The notes beneath the pieces were generated by a model. The model saw only the letters and a program-made list of their open reading frames with translations, was not told where the DNA came from and made no database searches. Shown here one piece after another: positions 30,077-38,644 of a stretch of DNA of 64,000 bases. The DNA lies in IMG/VR virus record IMGVR_UViG_3300019360_000007, positions 1 through 64,000 of that record; one strand, given 5' to 3'. Position numbers and translations under genes: made by a program. Every line of letters begins with the position of its first letter. The stretch's first letter is position 1. This DNA is from a virus.

Positions 30077-30850
30077 TCAGGACTCCTCGAACGGGTTGAT
30101 GGTCGTGGGAAAGGACACGGCCGTGGGGCCCGAGAATGCGCGTGGATCTCCCACGAATGGGTCAAGGAGCGCAGTGGAGGGAGAACCCGCCGCCTCGCTT
30201 TCGCCCGTCGAGAGCGTGGAGGCTGGACCCAGGGATACGGGCCTGGCCGACTGGAACCTCATGATCTCGCGGTCGATGAGGAACCGGGCGCTGAGGTTGA
30301 ACTGGTACGGGGTCTCGGCCGCCTCGGCCACGGTGAACTGGCCATCGAACCACCCGATGTGCGACGCGCCGTCGAACGTGATCTTGATGTACCCCTGCGC
30401 GGCGATGTTCCCGAAGACATCGTAGATGGCCCCGTTGTTGTGAAACAGCGCCAGGAGGTCGAGGTACTTGTCGTAGGCTATGGTCTCCCGGCGTCCCTGA
30501 TCTCCCGAGGATGATCCGCCGATGTTGGACAGGCCCGTGTAGAGCCGCATGAATCCCCCAGTCGCCGCCTCGAAGGAAATCTCCTCGGTGGCGTCCCCCC
30601 AGTGGAACTCGACGAACCCGGCCCTGGTCTGCACGCGCTCGATCTGCTTCGCGTAGCTGAGTTGCATCGTTCTCGGGTTCACGTGGAGGACGAGGCGAAG
30701 GCCTCCAGCGACCTGATCGAGCAGACTGGTCTCCCTGTCCGGGAGGAGGATGTCGAAGATGACAGGGCGGCGACCTCGCCTGGGCCCTCCCTCCTCGCCC
30801 TTGAGAGGACCTGAGAACGCTCCTCGGAAGACTGGAAGCTGGCTAGGCAT
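30077..30850 (-). CDS. Baseplate/hub-associated protein, paralogue B
   Basis: Protein of 257 residues. Its ATG overlaps the TAG of the tape-measure gene, fixing the start. It is a shorter relative of the downstream 479-residue protein, keeping the core (residues about 45-190) and the C-terminal tail DPFVGDPRAFSGPTAV, which mirrors the tail of its neighbour. The N-terminus is basic and Gly/Pro-rich (GEEGGPRRGRRPVIFDILLP). Two tandem copies directly after the tape measure are consistent with a hub-proximal baseplate adaptor that arose by gene duplication. The shared C-terminal peptide suggests both products bind the same partner. No enzymatic motif is visible. Confidence 0.78.
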   Translation of the reverse strand: MPSQLPVFRGAFSGPLKGEEGGPRRGRRPVIFDILLPDRETSLLDQVAGGLRLVLHVNPRTMQLSYAKQIERVQTRAGFVEFHWGDATEEISFEAATGGFMRLYTGLSNIGGSSSGDQGRRETIAYDKYLDLLALFHNNGAIYDVFGNIAAQGYIKITFDGASHIGWFDGQFTVAEAAETPYQFNLSARFLIDREIMRFQSARPVSLGPASTLSTGESEAAGSPSTALLDPFVGDPRAFSGPTAVSFPTTINPFEES

Positions 30851-33800
30851 TGCCGGTCGCCCTCAACGCGCGCATGACGGTGCTGTAGATTCGTCGCTGG
30901 TCCCCGCCGTGGATGTTGACGTTGACCGTCCCGCGCGTCCGTGGGCCGCCCGCCATGCCCGTCGCGATGGGTCCTCCAGGACGCATGGCCATCACCGTGT
31001 CGCGCTCGTCGGTGATGATGGGCCGTCCACCTCCAGCCGGCAGGATGAGGTCCTTGGCCGCTTGGGCCGTCTCAAACACTTGGAGATTCTTGAGATCGTT
31101 TGCTTTGCGCGCCGTGTCCAGCGTGGCGACGGCGATCTCCGCTAGATTGACGTTCGCCTCCTGCTGAAGCTGCTTCGTCGGATCCGAGGCCTCCTGCATC
31201 GCCTGTCCAACCGCATCTCGGACACGCTCAAAGAACTGTTCTTGCGTCTCCCCTACATAGGTCTGGCCGGCTGCCTCTGCCGCTCGTTCCTGCACTCGCA
31301 GACCCTGGGTGGTCGTCATGCCCGACGCCATGGTCACCCGCCGCGCGAAATCCTTCGCGGCCTCGGTCCACTGCGTCTCGAACTTGTTCTCGATGGTATC
31401 CGGCATGTCCTCCATCATCGCCATCATCTCCTCGTACCCGGCACTGAGGTTGGGCGAGATGGCCTCCAAGGCCATTCCCTGTTCTCGCATCTTCTCCTCG
31501 ATCGCAAGGAGGATCTGGCTGGTGTACATCCCCTCGGTGTCCATGTGCGACAGGATCTCCGACCCTCTCTCAGCAGTCTCGCCCATGTGTCTCATGTCCT
31601 CGTTAGCCTGTGCCAGAACCTCGATCTGGTCGTCGAAGCCTTTCTTGAGAATGGGATCCTGCGTCCCCTCCCTGGACTTCTGCAGACCCTGGATGAGCTT
31701 GTTGTTGGCCTCGATCGCATTGGTCACGTCGGTCTGCGTCTTGGCCAAGTTTCGCTCGACCGTGGCACGTCCCTTGACCCCCGGATCTTCCGGGCTGAAG
31801 ACGTGCCACCAGTCGAGGAAGCTCATCCAGAAGTCGTGGACCTCTTTCCATATCTTATTGAGGATCTTGGCGATGTTCGCCTCCAGCACGTTGGACAGCT
31901 TCTCCGTGTTCTGCGATATTTGCCGCGCGAGTTCGATGTCCTCGGACACCGCTTGTCCTGCGGCCTTCTGGTATCGGTCGTTCTGCGCGAGCATCAGGCC
32001 CTGCTCGTCCGTGACCTGCTTGCCAAGAATGACTGTGTTCGACTTGGAGTCGAAAGTCGCACCGACGATCTCGCCTGTCTGGGTGACAACGGCCCCGTAC
32101 AGCTCGGCCATCGCTCGCATATCCTCGTTGGCGATCTTTTGCTGTCCGCTCTGTATTCGACCCTGAATCGCCCGAAGCGACTTCAAATCGGCGGCTGTGG
32201 CCCTGGAGGCGTCGATCAACGCATCGAGCTGCTTCCCGGAAAATCCCGTGACCTGCTCGGCGGCAGCCCGTCCTGGGGCTCCCTCCTCCGCGATGAAGCG
32301 GTGGAGCATCCGACCCGAGAAGACCTGGCTCTGCGTGAGCATCGCCAGCGTCGCGGCCGGTCCGACCCGACCCATCGCCTCGACTTGCTGTCCCAGGTCA
32401 CCCTGGCCTGCCTGGATCGTCTCAATCAGGTTGTCCATCCGCTGGACCATCTCCGGCTCGTACCCGATCCGCTTGAGCTTGGCCATCAGCTTCTCCCGCT
32501 CCTCCTCTCCCATCTTCCCGAGACTCTTGACCAGAGAAGCTCCGCTCGTGATGCCCGCCTTCTCCCAGAGATTCTTGTCGGAGAGATTCTTGGTGAGGTC
32601 TGCGTAGATCCCCTCGGCCTCGGCCTCGGCCACGTCGGCGAATATGCGGGCCGTCTCGGCCTGACCCGTAAGCAAGATCTGCTTGAGGCGAGCCTCCGTG
32701 GTCGCGTCCGTCCACGTATTGGTGAGGGACTTGAACAGCTCGACTCCGGCCGTCTCCCCCATGATGTTGCTCAGGTACTTGAGCATCTTGCCCGCCTCCT
32801 CAAGGCGCACGGCGTAGAAGCCCATGCCCGACGTGGCCTCGAGGATCGTCGAGTAGAATCGTTTCGTGGAGAATCCGGACAGCGCCGCCTCTCGGTGGAC
32901 GGTCGAGAGTCCCTCGGCGATCTGGCCGAGACCTACGCCGAAGTCGTTGGCGAGATCCCCCATATTGGTGCCCACCATCTGCAGGTCGATACCGAACAGC
33001 TTCGAGTACGTGATGGCCAGCTCGGCCGCGTCCGCGTAGTCGTGCATGTTCGCCGCGCCCCGGTCTATCTCCTCTCGCATCTTCCTGAACTGGTAGTTCG
33101 CCTCGTTCATCGCCCCGAGCACGCGGAACATGTCCTGTGCATTGACGCGGAACCCATTGATCTTGCTGGCGGCGTCCGTGATCTGCGTGCGAATCGTCTC
33201 CAGTTCCTGACCGAAGCGCTGCCCGGCCTCCACGGGTCGTCCTCCGATGCCGAAGTCTGCAATGCCCGCCGTGTCTGCGATGGCCTTGTTCATCTCAACG
33301 ATGCGGTCGTTGAGGTCCATGAACAGCTTGACCAGGGCCATGACGGCCCCGGCCACGGCAGCTATCGCCACGAGGGCACCCCCGAAACCGGCCACGGCCC
33401 TTCCGGCAACGGCCATCCCTCTGGCCTGGGTGGGGTCGACCTCCCTGATCCTCCGTGCTCTATCCTGTTCCGCTCGTCCTCGCTGCTGAATTCTCCCAGC
33501 GATCCCTCGACCGAGACCCAATATTCCCTCGGGCGAAGATATCCCCGCCTGGATCTCCTGGACAGAGTCCTTGAAAGCGTCGGCGCTCTCGCTGAATGTC
33601 CTGACCTGACGTCTGCTCATCGCCTCAAATGCTTCGGCCTGAGCCTCGACCTCACGGGCAAATCGCTTGGACCTTTGATCGAGCGTGCGCTCGATCTTCT
33701 CGGCCTCGGCGACCTTCCCCTCAAGCATGAGCTTGTGCCACTTCTCTGCGGCACCGATGATGTTCGTGTCGAGAAACTTCCTGATGGCCTCCCCTGATCG

Positions 33801-33974
33801 CCCTGAGGCAAGCGCGAGCTTCATACCGTCGGACATCCCCGACGCGACCTTGCGTTTCACGTCGGCGGCGAAGTCCTTGGCCGCTTCACTCAGGCCTCGC
33901 CCGAGATTGTTGACGACGTCGTCGATCGATTTCTTGTCGAAAAGGAATTCGGCTACAATGCGGGGATTCGCCAC
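30843..33974 (-). CDS. Tape measure protein
   Basis: Protein of 1043 residues. It is long, mostly helical and rich in Ala, Glu, Lys, Arg and Gln, with coiled-coil segments over residues 1-180 and 230-900. One clearly apolar segment lies at about residues 185-225 (AGFGGALVAIAAVAGAVMAL). The C-terminal 60 residues are Gly/Arg-rich (RPGGPIATGMAGGPRTRG). This is the standard organisation of a tail-length ruler that occupies the tube lumen and is ejected first. At about 0.15 nm per residue it would specify a tail near 150 nm; that conversion is general knowledge, not measured here. The position after the tube and chaperone-like genes and before the hub adaptors fits. No lytic transglycosylase motif is apparent; wall hydrolysis may instead be supplied by the hub. 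Confidence 0.85.
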   Translation of the reverse strand: MANPRIVAEFLFDKKSIDDVVNNLGRGLSEAAKDFAADVKRKVASGMSDGMKLALASGRSGEAIRKFLDTNIIGAAEKWHKLMLEGKVAEAEKIERTLDQRSKRFAREVEAQAEAFEAMSRRQVRTFSESADAFKDSVQEIQAGISSPEGILGLGRGIAGRIQQRGRAEQDRARRIREVDPTQARGMAVAGRAVAGFGGALVAIAAVAGAVMALVKLFMDLNDRIVEMNKAIADTAGIADFGIGGRPVEAGQRFGQELETIRTQITDAASKINGFRVNAQDMFRVLGAMNEANYQFRKMREEIDRGAANMHDYADAAELAITYSKLFGIDLQMVGTNMGDLANDFGVGLGQIAEGLSTVHREAALSGFSTKRFYSTILEATSGMGFYAVRLEEAGKMLKYLSNIMGETAGVELFKSLTNTWTDATTEARLKQILLTGQAETARIFADVAEAEAEGIYADLTKNLSDKNLWEKAGITSGASLVKSLGKMGEEEREKLMAKLKRIGYEPEMVQRMDNLIETIQAGQGDLGQQVEAMGRVGPAATLAMLTQSQVFSGRMLHRFIAEEGAPGRAAAEQVTGFSGKQLDALIDASRATAADLKSLRAIQGRIQSGQQKIANEDMRAMAELYGAVVTQTGEIVGATFDSKSNTVILGKQVTDEQGLMLAQNDRYQKAAGQAVSEDIELARQISQNTEKLSNVLEANIAKILNKIWKEVHDFWMSFLDWWHVFSPEDPGVKGRATVERNLAKTQTDVTNAIEANNKLIQGLQKSREGTQDPILKKGFDDQIEVLAQANEDMRHMGETAERGSEILSHMDTEGMYTSQILLAIEEKMREQGMALEAISPNLSAGYEEMMAMMEDMPDTIENKFETQWTEAAKDFARRVTMASGMTTTQGLRVQERAAEAAGQTYVGETQEQFFERVRDAVGQAMQEASDPTKQLQQEANVNLAEIAVATLDTARKANDLKNLQVFETAQAAKDLILPAGGGRPIITDERDTVMAMRPGGPIATGMAGGPRTRGTVNVNIHGGDQRRIYSTVMRALRATGNA

Positions 33975-33977
33975 GGC

Positions 33978-35216
33978 CTATTCCTCCCCACCATCGCCAT
34001 CGAAGGATGCTGTAGGCCGTCTGCGCTCTATGTTCTCCTGAAGCGTTCTCCGATCCTCGTCAGGGCGGACGAGCATGCGTAACATCTCAGGATCCGCAGA
34101 TACGTCGGGCGAAATGTGCCCCGCGTCATCGACCTTGAGGGTTCCCGACGAGGGTCTCGACTTGATGTACTTGTCGTATGCCCTGTTGTGAGTGTTGTCG
34201 AGGAGAACGCGTGAGCCCGGGAGTCGGTCTCTCAATCTCGCGATCAGCTCCCGACCAGCGTCGCCCGACAGCGGGACCATCTGCGACCTGGGAACGCCTT
34301 CCTCGTCGAGCGCTCTCTGCAGAGCGCGCTGGCTATCGATCGCCTCCGCGCGGCGGCGCTCGACGTCGTTCCGGATCTTGTCCTTGACAGACTCCACGAC
34401 AAGGTCGTGGTCGTCTTTAATCCCGAGGACCCAGCGACGCATTTCCTCGCGCATCTCCTCGGGACTCTCGGCTTGACGGAACTCCTGGAACGCACGTTTC
34501 TTCGCCCGCGGAGCACCGTCCCGCTTCGGTTTGAGCACGCCCGTGGCCTCGTAATAGACGCGATCCATCGTAGCCTGACGTTGGCGGCGGCGATCGGCGT
34601 CCCGCTTCGAGTCCTGCGCCGCGATCTTCTTGACTCCTTTGGGGGCGTGGGGTCCGACAAGGAACTTGGCGATGGCCCACTCGTAATCGTTGGCCTCTCT
34701 TTCGTCCTCCAGGTTATTGAAGTACGTCCACACGCGTCTCACTGGATTGGTCCCGAGGCAGACCCCGTGCAGACTTCTTCCCTCGGCGACTCGGTTACGT
34801 TCGGCCGTCCAGAGCAGTCTGGACTCCGCCTCGTAAATGAACGCCTCCACCCTCTCCGTCGCCTCGTGTACCTGATTCATCAGGGCAGTCACAATCGCGT
34901 TGAGATCATCGAGCACCGTCACGGGGATCTGACGACACATCTCGTACAGGCGGTAGATAGCCTCGTCGTCACCGAGAACGACCTGACCATCGACCATCCA
35001 TGTGGCCGATGCAACGAGCCACGCGCTCCAATCTCGAGGCGTCGTACCCCATGTTCTCGTCCTCAGGATGAACCAGTCGTCATCGCTCAGGGAGCGCAAC
35101 ACGAGGCGTGTCCCGCTTACCGCCACGTGATGGAGCAGGAACCCAGGGTAGACCAGGGCCCGAACTCCCTCGTAGATCCGGTGGCGCTGCTCGGGGCCGG
35201 TGACGGCAAGCTGCAT
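33978..35216 (-). CDS. Probable tail-assembly protein upstream of the tape measure
   Basis: Protein of 412 residues, ATG start. The N-terminal half is compact and mixed (WFILRTRTWGTTPRDWSAW, then DLNAIVTALMNQVHEATERV). The C-terminal half is strongly charged and helical (DSKRDADRRRQRQATMDRVY, MREEMRRWVL). No family is recognised. Two genes between tail tube and tape measure are the usual place of tail-assembly chaperones, which wrap the tape measure during assembly. Here the pair is read from the same reading frame, separated only by TAG-GCC, rather than joined by the usual -1 frameshift. Role is therefore inferred from gene order, and a structural function is possible. Confidence 0.7.
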   Translation of the reverse strand: MQLAVTGPEQRHRIYEGVRALVYPGFLLHHVAVSGTRLVLRSLSDDDWFILRTRTWGTTPRDWSAWLVASATWMVDGQVVLGDDEAIYRLYEMCRQIPVTVLDDLNAIVTALMNQVHEATERVEAFIYEAESRLLWTAERNRVAEGRSLHGVCLGTNPVRRVWTYFNNLEDEREANDYEWAIAKFLVGPHAPKGVKKIAAQDSKRDADRRRQRQATMDRVYYEATGVLKPKRDGAPRAKKRAFQEFRQAESPEEMREEMRRWVLGIKDDHDLVVESVKDKIRNDVERRRAEAIDSQRALQRALDEEGVPRSQMVPLSGDAGRELIARLRDRLPGSRVLLDNTHNRAYDKYIKSRPSSGTLKVDDAGHISPDVSADPEMLRMLVRPDEDRRTLQENIERRRPTASFDGDGGEE

Positions 35217-35219
35217 GGC

Positions 35220-36497
35220 CTACGGCTCGCCCGGACCCCTGAACCGCTCGTTCCTTGCGCCAGGGGTGGGATTCACAGTCGGAGGATCGTTGCCACGTCC
35301 GTGCGCGTTGGGTCTGTCTAGCGTCTGCGCGGGCATTTTGAAGACCGGCTTGCCGTGAAGCTGGACGGGCGGGTCCTGTCCCGACCGGGGGGGCTGCGGC
35401 TTCCCGGTCCTGACTGCTCCCGCCCGACCATCGACGAGAGCATCGTTGATGTTGCTCGCAGCCCGCATCCCCTCCGTTCGCGTGTCGAGCGACGTCGCTT
35501 GTGGGCGTCCTCCGCGACGCTGGGCCTCTCGGGCCTGCGCCGCGCGGTCGGCCGTCGTGGGGAGCCCTGCTTCAGCCCGCGCGTTCTCGTGCTCCTGACG
35601 AGCACGTTGGCGCTCTTGGTGCTGCTGTCGGAGCAGCGCCTGTCGTCTCGTTTCGCTCCGCAATGCCTCGTCGGGATCCGTGGGATCGAAAAACGAATCC
35701 CCATCGTGAGGCAGCGGGATCCCAGTCTCCTCGGGAACTTGCGTCGTGGACGGGACCTGTGGTCCTGCCGCCGGAGATGACGGCTCCTGGGATCGCGCCG
35801 GAGCCGTCGCCGCCGCGGGCACAGCGGAACGACGTCCAGGCGCCCGCTCTGGGGGAGGTTCGGACTCGGGAGCGGGCTCAAGCAGATCGTCCACGGCCTT
35901 CTGGACCGCCTCCACGGCCGATGTGTCCGGGGAGGTCGGCCTCGGACCGCCGGGAGTTCTTCCGTCCTGCTTGGCCTTGGTGTCGCGGAGTTCCTTGATG
36001 CGCTTCTCCAGCCTGGTGATCTCCTCCTCGACATCAATCGGCTCAAACTTGATGCTGCGCGACGCATTGATCTCAATGCGCCCGACGAGTTCACCGTACT
36101 TGGCGAACACCTCCGTCAGCATGGTCCTCGACCACTCGCGCGCGATCATGTCTCTGATCGCCTCCCACTTCGGGACGGACACGCTCTTGCCACCGTCGAG
36201 TTCCCCCGTCTCGATGTACTCGACACCTCGAAGGTCGAGATCACCGATCTGGACCAGCGAGAACCCCAGAGCCGCATGACGCATGCGGTCCATGAAGTCT
36301 GTGAATGCGGCTTGGTCCGGTTTCTTCTCGGACCCCGTCTCCATCGCGGCCTGAGCGTACCGCTGGACCTCTGTCTCCTGGTCGGGACGAAGGGCTCTCA
36401 GGGTGATCTGAAGACCTTGTGCCTCAAACGTGAATTCAAGGTCGCGGATGCTCTCGACTCTGGTGATCGCGGCCTCTAGGGCCTTCAGGTTGACCAT
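35220..36497 (-). CDS. Probable tail-assembly chaperone-like protein
   Basis: Protein of 425 residues. I prefer the ATG at 36497 (MVNLKALEAAITRVESIRDL), since GGAG lies 6 bases upstream; an in-frame GTG at 36509 would add four residues. Residues 1-200 look folded and acidic, with FTFEAQGLQITLRALRPDQE and a conserved-looking helix around EWSRTMLTEVFAKYGELVGR. Residues 200-425 are low-complexity, rich in Pro, Arg, Gln and Thr, and probably disordered. A folded N-terminal domain followed by a flexible tail, placed between tube and tape measure, is typical of tail-assembly chaperones of large phages. No frameshift signal comparable to the lambda G/GT slippery site was found at the 3' end. Confidence 0.72.
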   Translation of the reverse strand: MVNLKALEAAITRVESIRDLEFTFEAQGLQITLRALRPDQETEVQRYAQAAMETGSEKKPDQAAFTDFMDRMRHAALGFSLVQIGDLDLRGVEYIETGELDGGKSVSVPKWEAIRDMIAREWSRTMLTEVFAKYGELVGRIEINASRSIKFEPIDVEEEITRLEKRIKELRDTKAKQDGRTPGGPRPTSPDTSAVEAVQKAVDDLLEPAPESEPPPERAPGRRSAVPAAATAPARSQEPSSPAAGPQVPSTTQVPEETGIPLPHDGDSFFDPTDPDEALRSETRRQALLRQQHQERQRARQEHENARAEAGLPTTADRAAQAREAQRRGGRPQATSLDTRTEGMRAASNINDALVDGRAGAVRTGKPQPPRSGQDPPVQLHGKPVFKMPAQTLDRPNAHGRGNDPPTVNPTPGARNERFRGPGEP

Positions 36498-36539
36498 GAC
36501 TCTCTCCACATCGTGGTGGAGCAGGTCGGTGGATCGTGC

Positions 36540-36662
36540 TCACAGCGCAAACGATTCACATGTGTGAGTGCCCGTGTACATGTACGTCTGACCGTCCCAC
36601 GTTGGGGAGGATGCGGACAGCTCGAAGTGGGATTCTTGCATTCCCATCTGATTCACGTTCAC
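36540..36662 (-). CDS. Possible small protein of 40 residues
   Basis: GTG at 36662 opens a frame for MNVNQMGMQESHFELSASSP followed by an aromatic, Thr-rich end (WDGQTYMYTGTHTCESFAL) and TGA. The amino-acid make-up looks like real protein, and the frame fills most of the gap between two genes. No good ribosome-binding site precedes the GTG, and alternative starts (GTG at 36656, later ATG codons) exist. It could equally be chance or the remnant of a larger gene. No homologue is recognised. Confidence 0.3.
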   Translation of the reverse strand: MNVNQMGMQESHFELSASSPTWDGQTYMYTGTHTCESFAL

Positions 36663-36700
36663 GTCTGCGTCTGTGACGCTTCCACCGATTGCTCGGGTTG

Positions 36701-36720
36701 AAAAACCCCCTGGCGGGAGG
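36701..36720 (-). terminator. Rho-independent terminator-like hairpin after the tail tube gene
   Basis: On the minus strand CCTCC-CGCCA-GGGGG forms a five-pair stem with one G-U pair and is followed at once by TTTTT. It lies about 44 bases after the tail tube stop. A strong tube-gene transcript terminating here, with partial read-through, would give the high tube-to-chaperone ratio that tail assembly needs. The stem is short, so efficiency is uncertain. Confidence 0.55.
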
Positions 36721-36763
36721 CGCTGGCTTGGGCAGGATCACGAGACCGTACCCGAGAACTGGA

Positions 36764-37555
36764 CTAGACCGTCACGAAGTCGGAGGCGGCTCTCTGATCG
36801 CCCACGTTGTAGCGCACCGAGCCGACCTGGCCGATGGTCGGGTCGTTGCCGGTGGCGAGGAACTCGCCGTACTCGGACGAGAAGTCGTGCACGTCGGAGA
36901 TCGTGATGTCCCCGGTCTCCATGAGCATGCCAGTGTCGCGGCCCAGGTTCGTCAGAGACCACGAGTTGAACCAGCACGTCTCGTAGAGCGTGATGATGGC
37001 CGTGTGGCCGCGCAGGTCGCCGGGGAAGTTGTTCGGGTCGTTCGTGACCTGCGGGTAGGTGATCTCCTTGACGCCGCCGTCGAAGGTCCCGCCCCCGCCG
37101 TTGAACCCGACTCCGGCCTGTCCGGTGAGGTCGAAGTCCGCCAGCGTGGAGAAGACGAGCTGCTGCTCCACGTCGAACGGCCAGCGATGGTGACGCAGGG
37201 AGCGCACCGGTCCGCTGATCCCGCCCGCGTAGCCAGTCGCCTGCCAGAGGTTCGAGAGGTAGAGGAGAGCCCGCTCGAAGCCGGCAGTCATCGCCTCGGT
37301 CACGCTCGGGACGAGCTCGGCGATCATGTCGCCGAAGCCGATGCCGCGGAGAGTGTCGATGGTGCGCGTCTCGTTCGGGGTGAAGCTCGACAGCACGCCC
37401 ATCTGGAACAGGAGGTTCGCGTCGCTGCCGTAGGCCGGCGTCAAGACGCGGACCTTCTGGCTGACTGCCGTCCTCGTCTGCGGCGACGTGCCGTAGTCGT
37501 AGATGTAGCTGGAGCCCTGAACTCCCTGCGCCGGGTTGAGGTCTTTGTTGGCCAT
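36764..37555 (-). CDS. Probable tail tube protein
   Basis: Protein of 263 residues, ATG preceded by an AGAGGAAGG ribosome-binding site. It has alternating short beta strands and loops, with a distinctive segment LYETCWFNSWSLTNLGRD and an ending ISDVHDFSSEYGEFLATG. The tail tube protein of contractile phages is usually 150-300 residues, has this all-beta make-up, and lies between sheath and tail chaperone/tape measure genes, as here (sheath upstream at 42.5-50 kb). The gene is followed by a terminator-like hairpin, consistent with high expression. Unusually, about 5 kb of other genes separate sheath and tube. An alternative is a tube-initiator or other minor tail protein. Confidence 0.6.
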   Translation of the reverse strand: MANKDLNPAQGVQGSSYIYDYGTSPQTRTAVSQKVRVLTPAYGSDANLLFQMGVLSSFTPNETRTIDTLRGIGFGDMIAELVPSVTEAMTAGFERALLYLSNLWQATGYAGGISGPVRSLRHHRWPFDVEQQLVFSTLADFDLTGQAGVGFNGGGGTFDGGVKEITYPQVTNDPNNFPGDLRGHTAIITLYETCWFNSWSLTNLGRDTGMLMETGDITISDVHDFSSEYGEFLATGNDPTIGQVGSVRYNVGDQRAASDFVTV

Positions 37556-37645
37556 GATCGCCTTCCTCTCGTCAGGCGGCCGACCCCGGGGGGCCGTTCA
37601 CCGCGCAAAGTGGGGACGAGGGAGTCCCCTCCGAGAGAGAGGCGC

Positions 37646-38290
37646 CTATAGCCTGGCAAGCGAGACCAGCCAGCGGCGGGCAATGCGCGCGGCCACGCCC
37701 TCCGCGGCTCGCGGAGAGTCCCCAGGACCGGCACCTTCGCCCCTCGCCGCCCTCGCCAGCGGGTTGCCTTCCACGAGCCTCCAAGCCTCCAGGGCTCGCC
37801 TCATGGCCTTCCGCTTCTCGGGGTCCTTCTCGGACCGCAGACGACGTGCCAGCTCGGTCGGCGGCACGTTAATGAAGGTGGCCAGCGAATCAGAAGATCC
37901 ACCTCTCGCGAGCGACGCCTCTCGCGCCGCGATCTGCCGCCGCAGGCCGGGATGCAGGATGTTCCAGTGGGCGCGGATCCAGGCGGCGTCCGCCCAGACA
38001 CAGGCGTCGTGCTCGCCGCACAGCGTCGGGGTCCATCCCACGTTCTCGCTCGTGGCCATGACCAGACAGTACGCTCCGTCGCGCGCCATCTCCAGGACAT
38101 CGTGCGGAGGCAGGTGTCCCGTCTCCTCCGCGAACTCCCTCTCCGCCGCCGCGAGCGGGGACTCGCCGTTCTCCAGGTGTCCTCCTGGAACGGACCAGAG
38201 CCCGACATCGTCGGCATCAGGCCCCGGTGCCCGTCGAACGAGGAGAACGACCTTCCCGTCAGTGAGCCAGAGCCCTGCGCGCTCGATCAT
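37646..38290 (-). CDS. Nudix hydrolase with C-terminal extension
   Basis: Protein of 214 residues. A complete Nudix box runs from G37 to L60: G37, E43, R51-E52-F53, E55-E56 and G58 match the G-x5-E-x7-R-E-U-x-E-E-x-G-U consensus, so catalytic and Mg-binding residues are present. Residues 1-130 form the Nudix fold. Residues about 140-214 are basic and helical (RRLRSEKDPEKRKAMRRALE) and not part of the usual domain; they may bind nucleic acid or a virion partner. Substrate cannot be told from sequence; family members hydrolyse nucleoside diphosphates linked to other groups (dNTPs, NAD, ADP-ribose, RNA caps). It lies with small unknown genes between sheath and tube, an unusual place for a metabolic enzyme. 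Confidence 0.85.
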   Translation of the reverse strand: MIERAGLWLTDGKVVLLVRRAPGPDADDVGLWSVPGGHLENGESPLAAAEREFAEETGHLPPHDVLEMARDGAYCLVMATSENVGWTPTLCGEHDACVWADAAWIRAHWNILHPGLRRQIAAREASLARGGSSDSLATFINVPPTELARRLRSEKDPEKRKAMRRALEAWRLVEGNPLARAARGEGAGPGDSPRAAEGVAARIARRWLVSLARL

Positions 38291-38312
38291 GCGGCGCCCG
38301 TACGCCGTCGGC

Positions 38313-38639
38313 TCACCGGCGGCCGGCTGCCCTCGGCGGAGTGAAGCGGTACTTCTCGGGGTCGACCAGGCCGGACTCGTCGGGCTCCATGCCGACGCGC
38401 TCGTCCTCGATCCTGTCGGCGATGCGCACCAGGTCCGTGTAGACCTGTGGCCGGAGATTCAGCGCCCGGGCCACCAGCGCGAGCTGCTTGATCAGGGCGG
38501 CGAGGGCGACGTCCTCGAAGTGCTCCTCGGCGAGGAGGTCGCGGACGAGACCCGGCAGGGGACGCAGCGTCGAACGATAGTCGAGCGCGCGCTTGACCCT
38601 GCGCAGGAAAGTCCAGTCGTCGAGAATCTGCATGGCCAC
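38313..38639 (-). CDS. Small helical protein of unknown function
   Basis: Protein of 108 residues, starting at a GTG at 38639 or two codons later at an ATG. It is helical, with a Leu/Val-rich core (FEDVALAALIKQLALVARAL) followed by an acidic segment and a basic C-terminus. It lies between the 90-residue protein and the Nudix gene with short gaps, so it is probably co-translated with them. No domain is recognised and no function is assigned. Confidence 0.65.
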   Translation of the reverse strand: MAMQILDDWTFLRRVKRALDYRSTLRPLPGLVRDLLAEEHFEDVALAALIKQLALVARALNLRPQVYTDLVRIADRIEDERVGMEPDESGLVDPEKYRFTPPRAAGRR

Positions 38640-38644
38640 CTGAA

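Larger units (their letters stand above)
36498..36763. other. Intergenic region between tube and chaperone genes
   Basis: A 266-base gap, one of the longest in the window. On the minus strand it contains, in order, a terminator-like hairpin just after the tube stop, a possible 40-codon reading frame, and the GGAG ribosome-binding site of the next gene. A promoter for the chaperone-tape measure genes would be expected here, but I see no convincing -35/-10 pair. Confidence 0.5.

Noticed and set aside
35220-36509. Programmed -1 frameshift between tail-assembly genes
   Set aside because: No canonical slippery heptamer near the 3' end, and the two genes share one frame, so a -1 shift would not join them.
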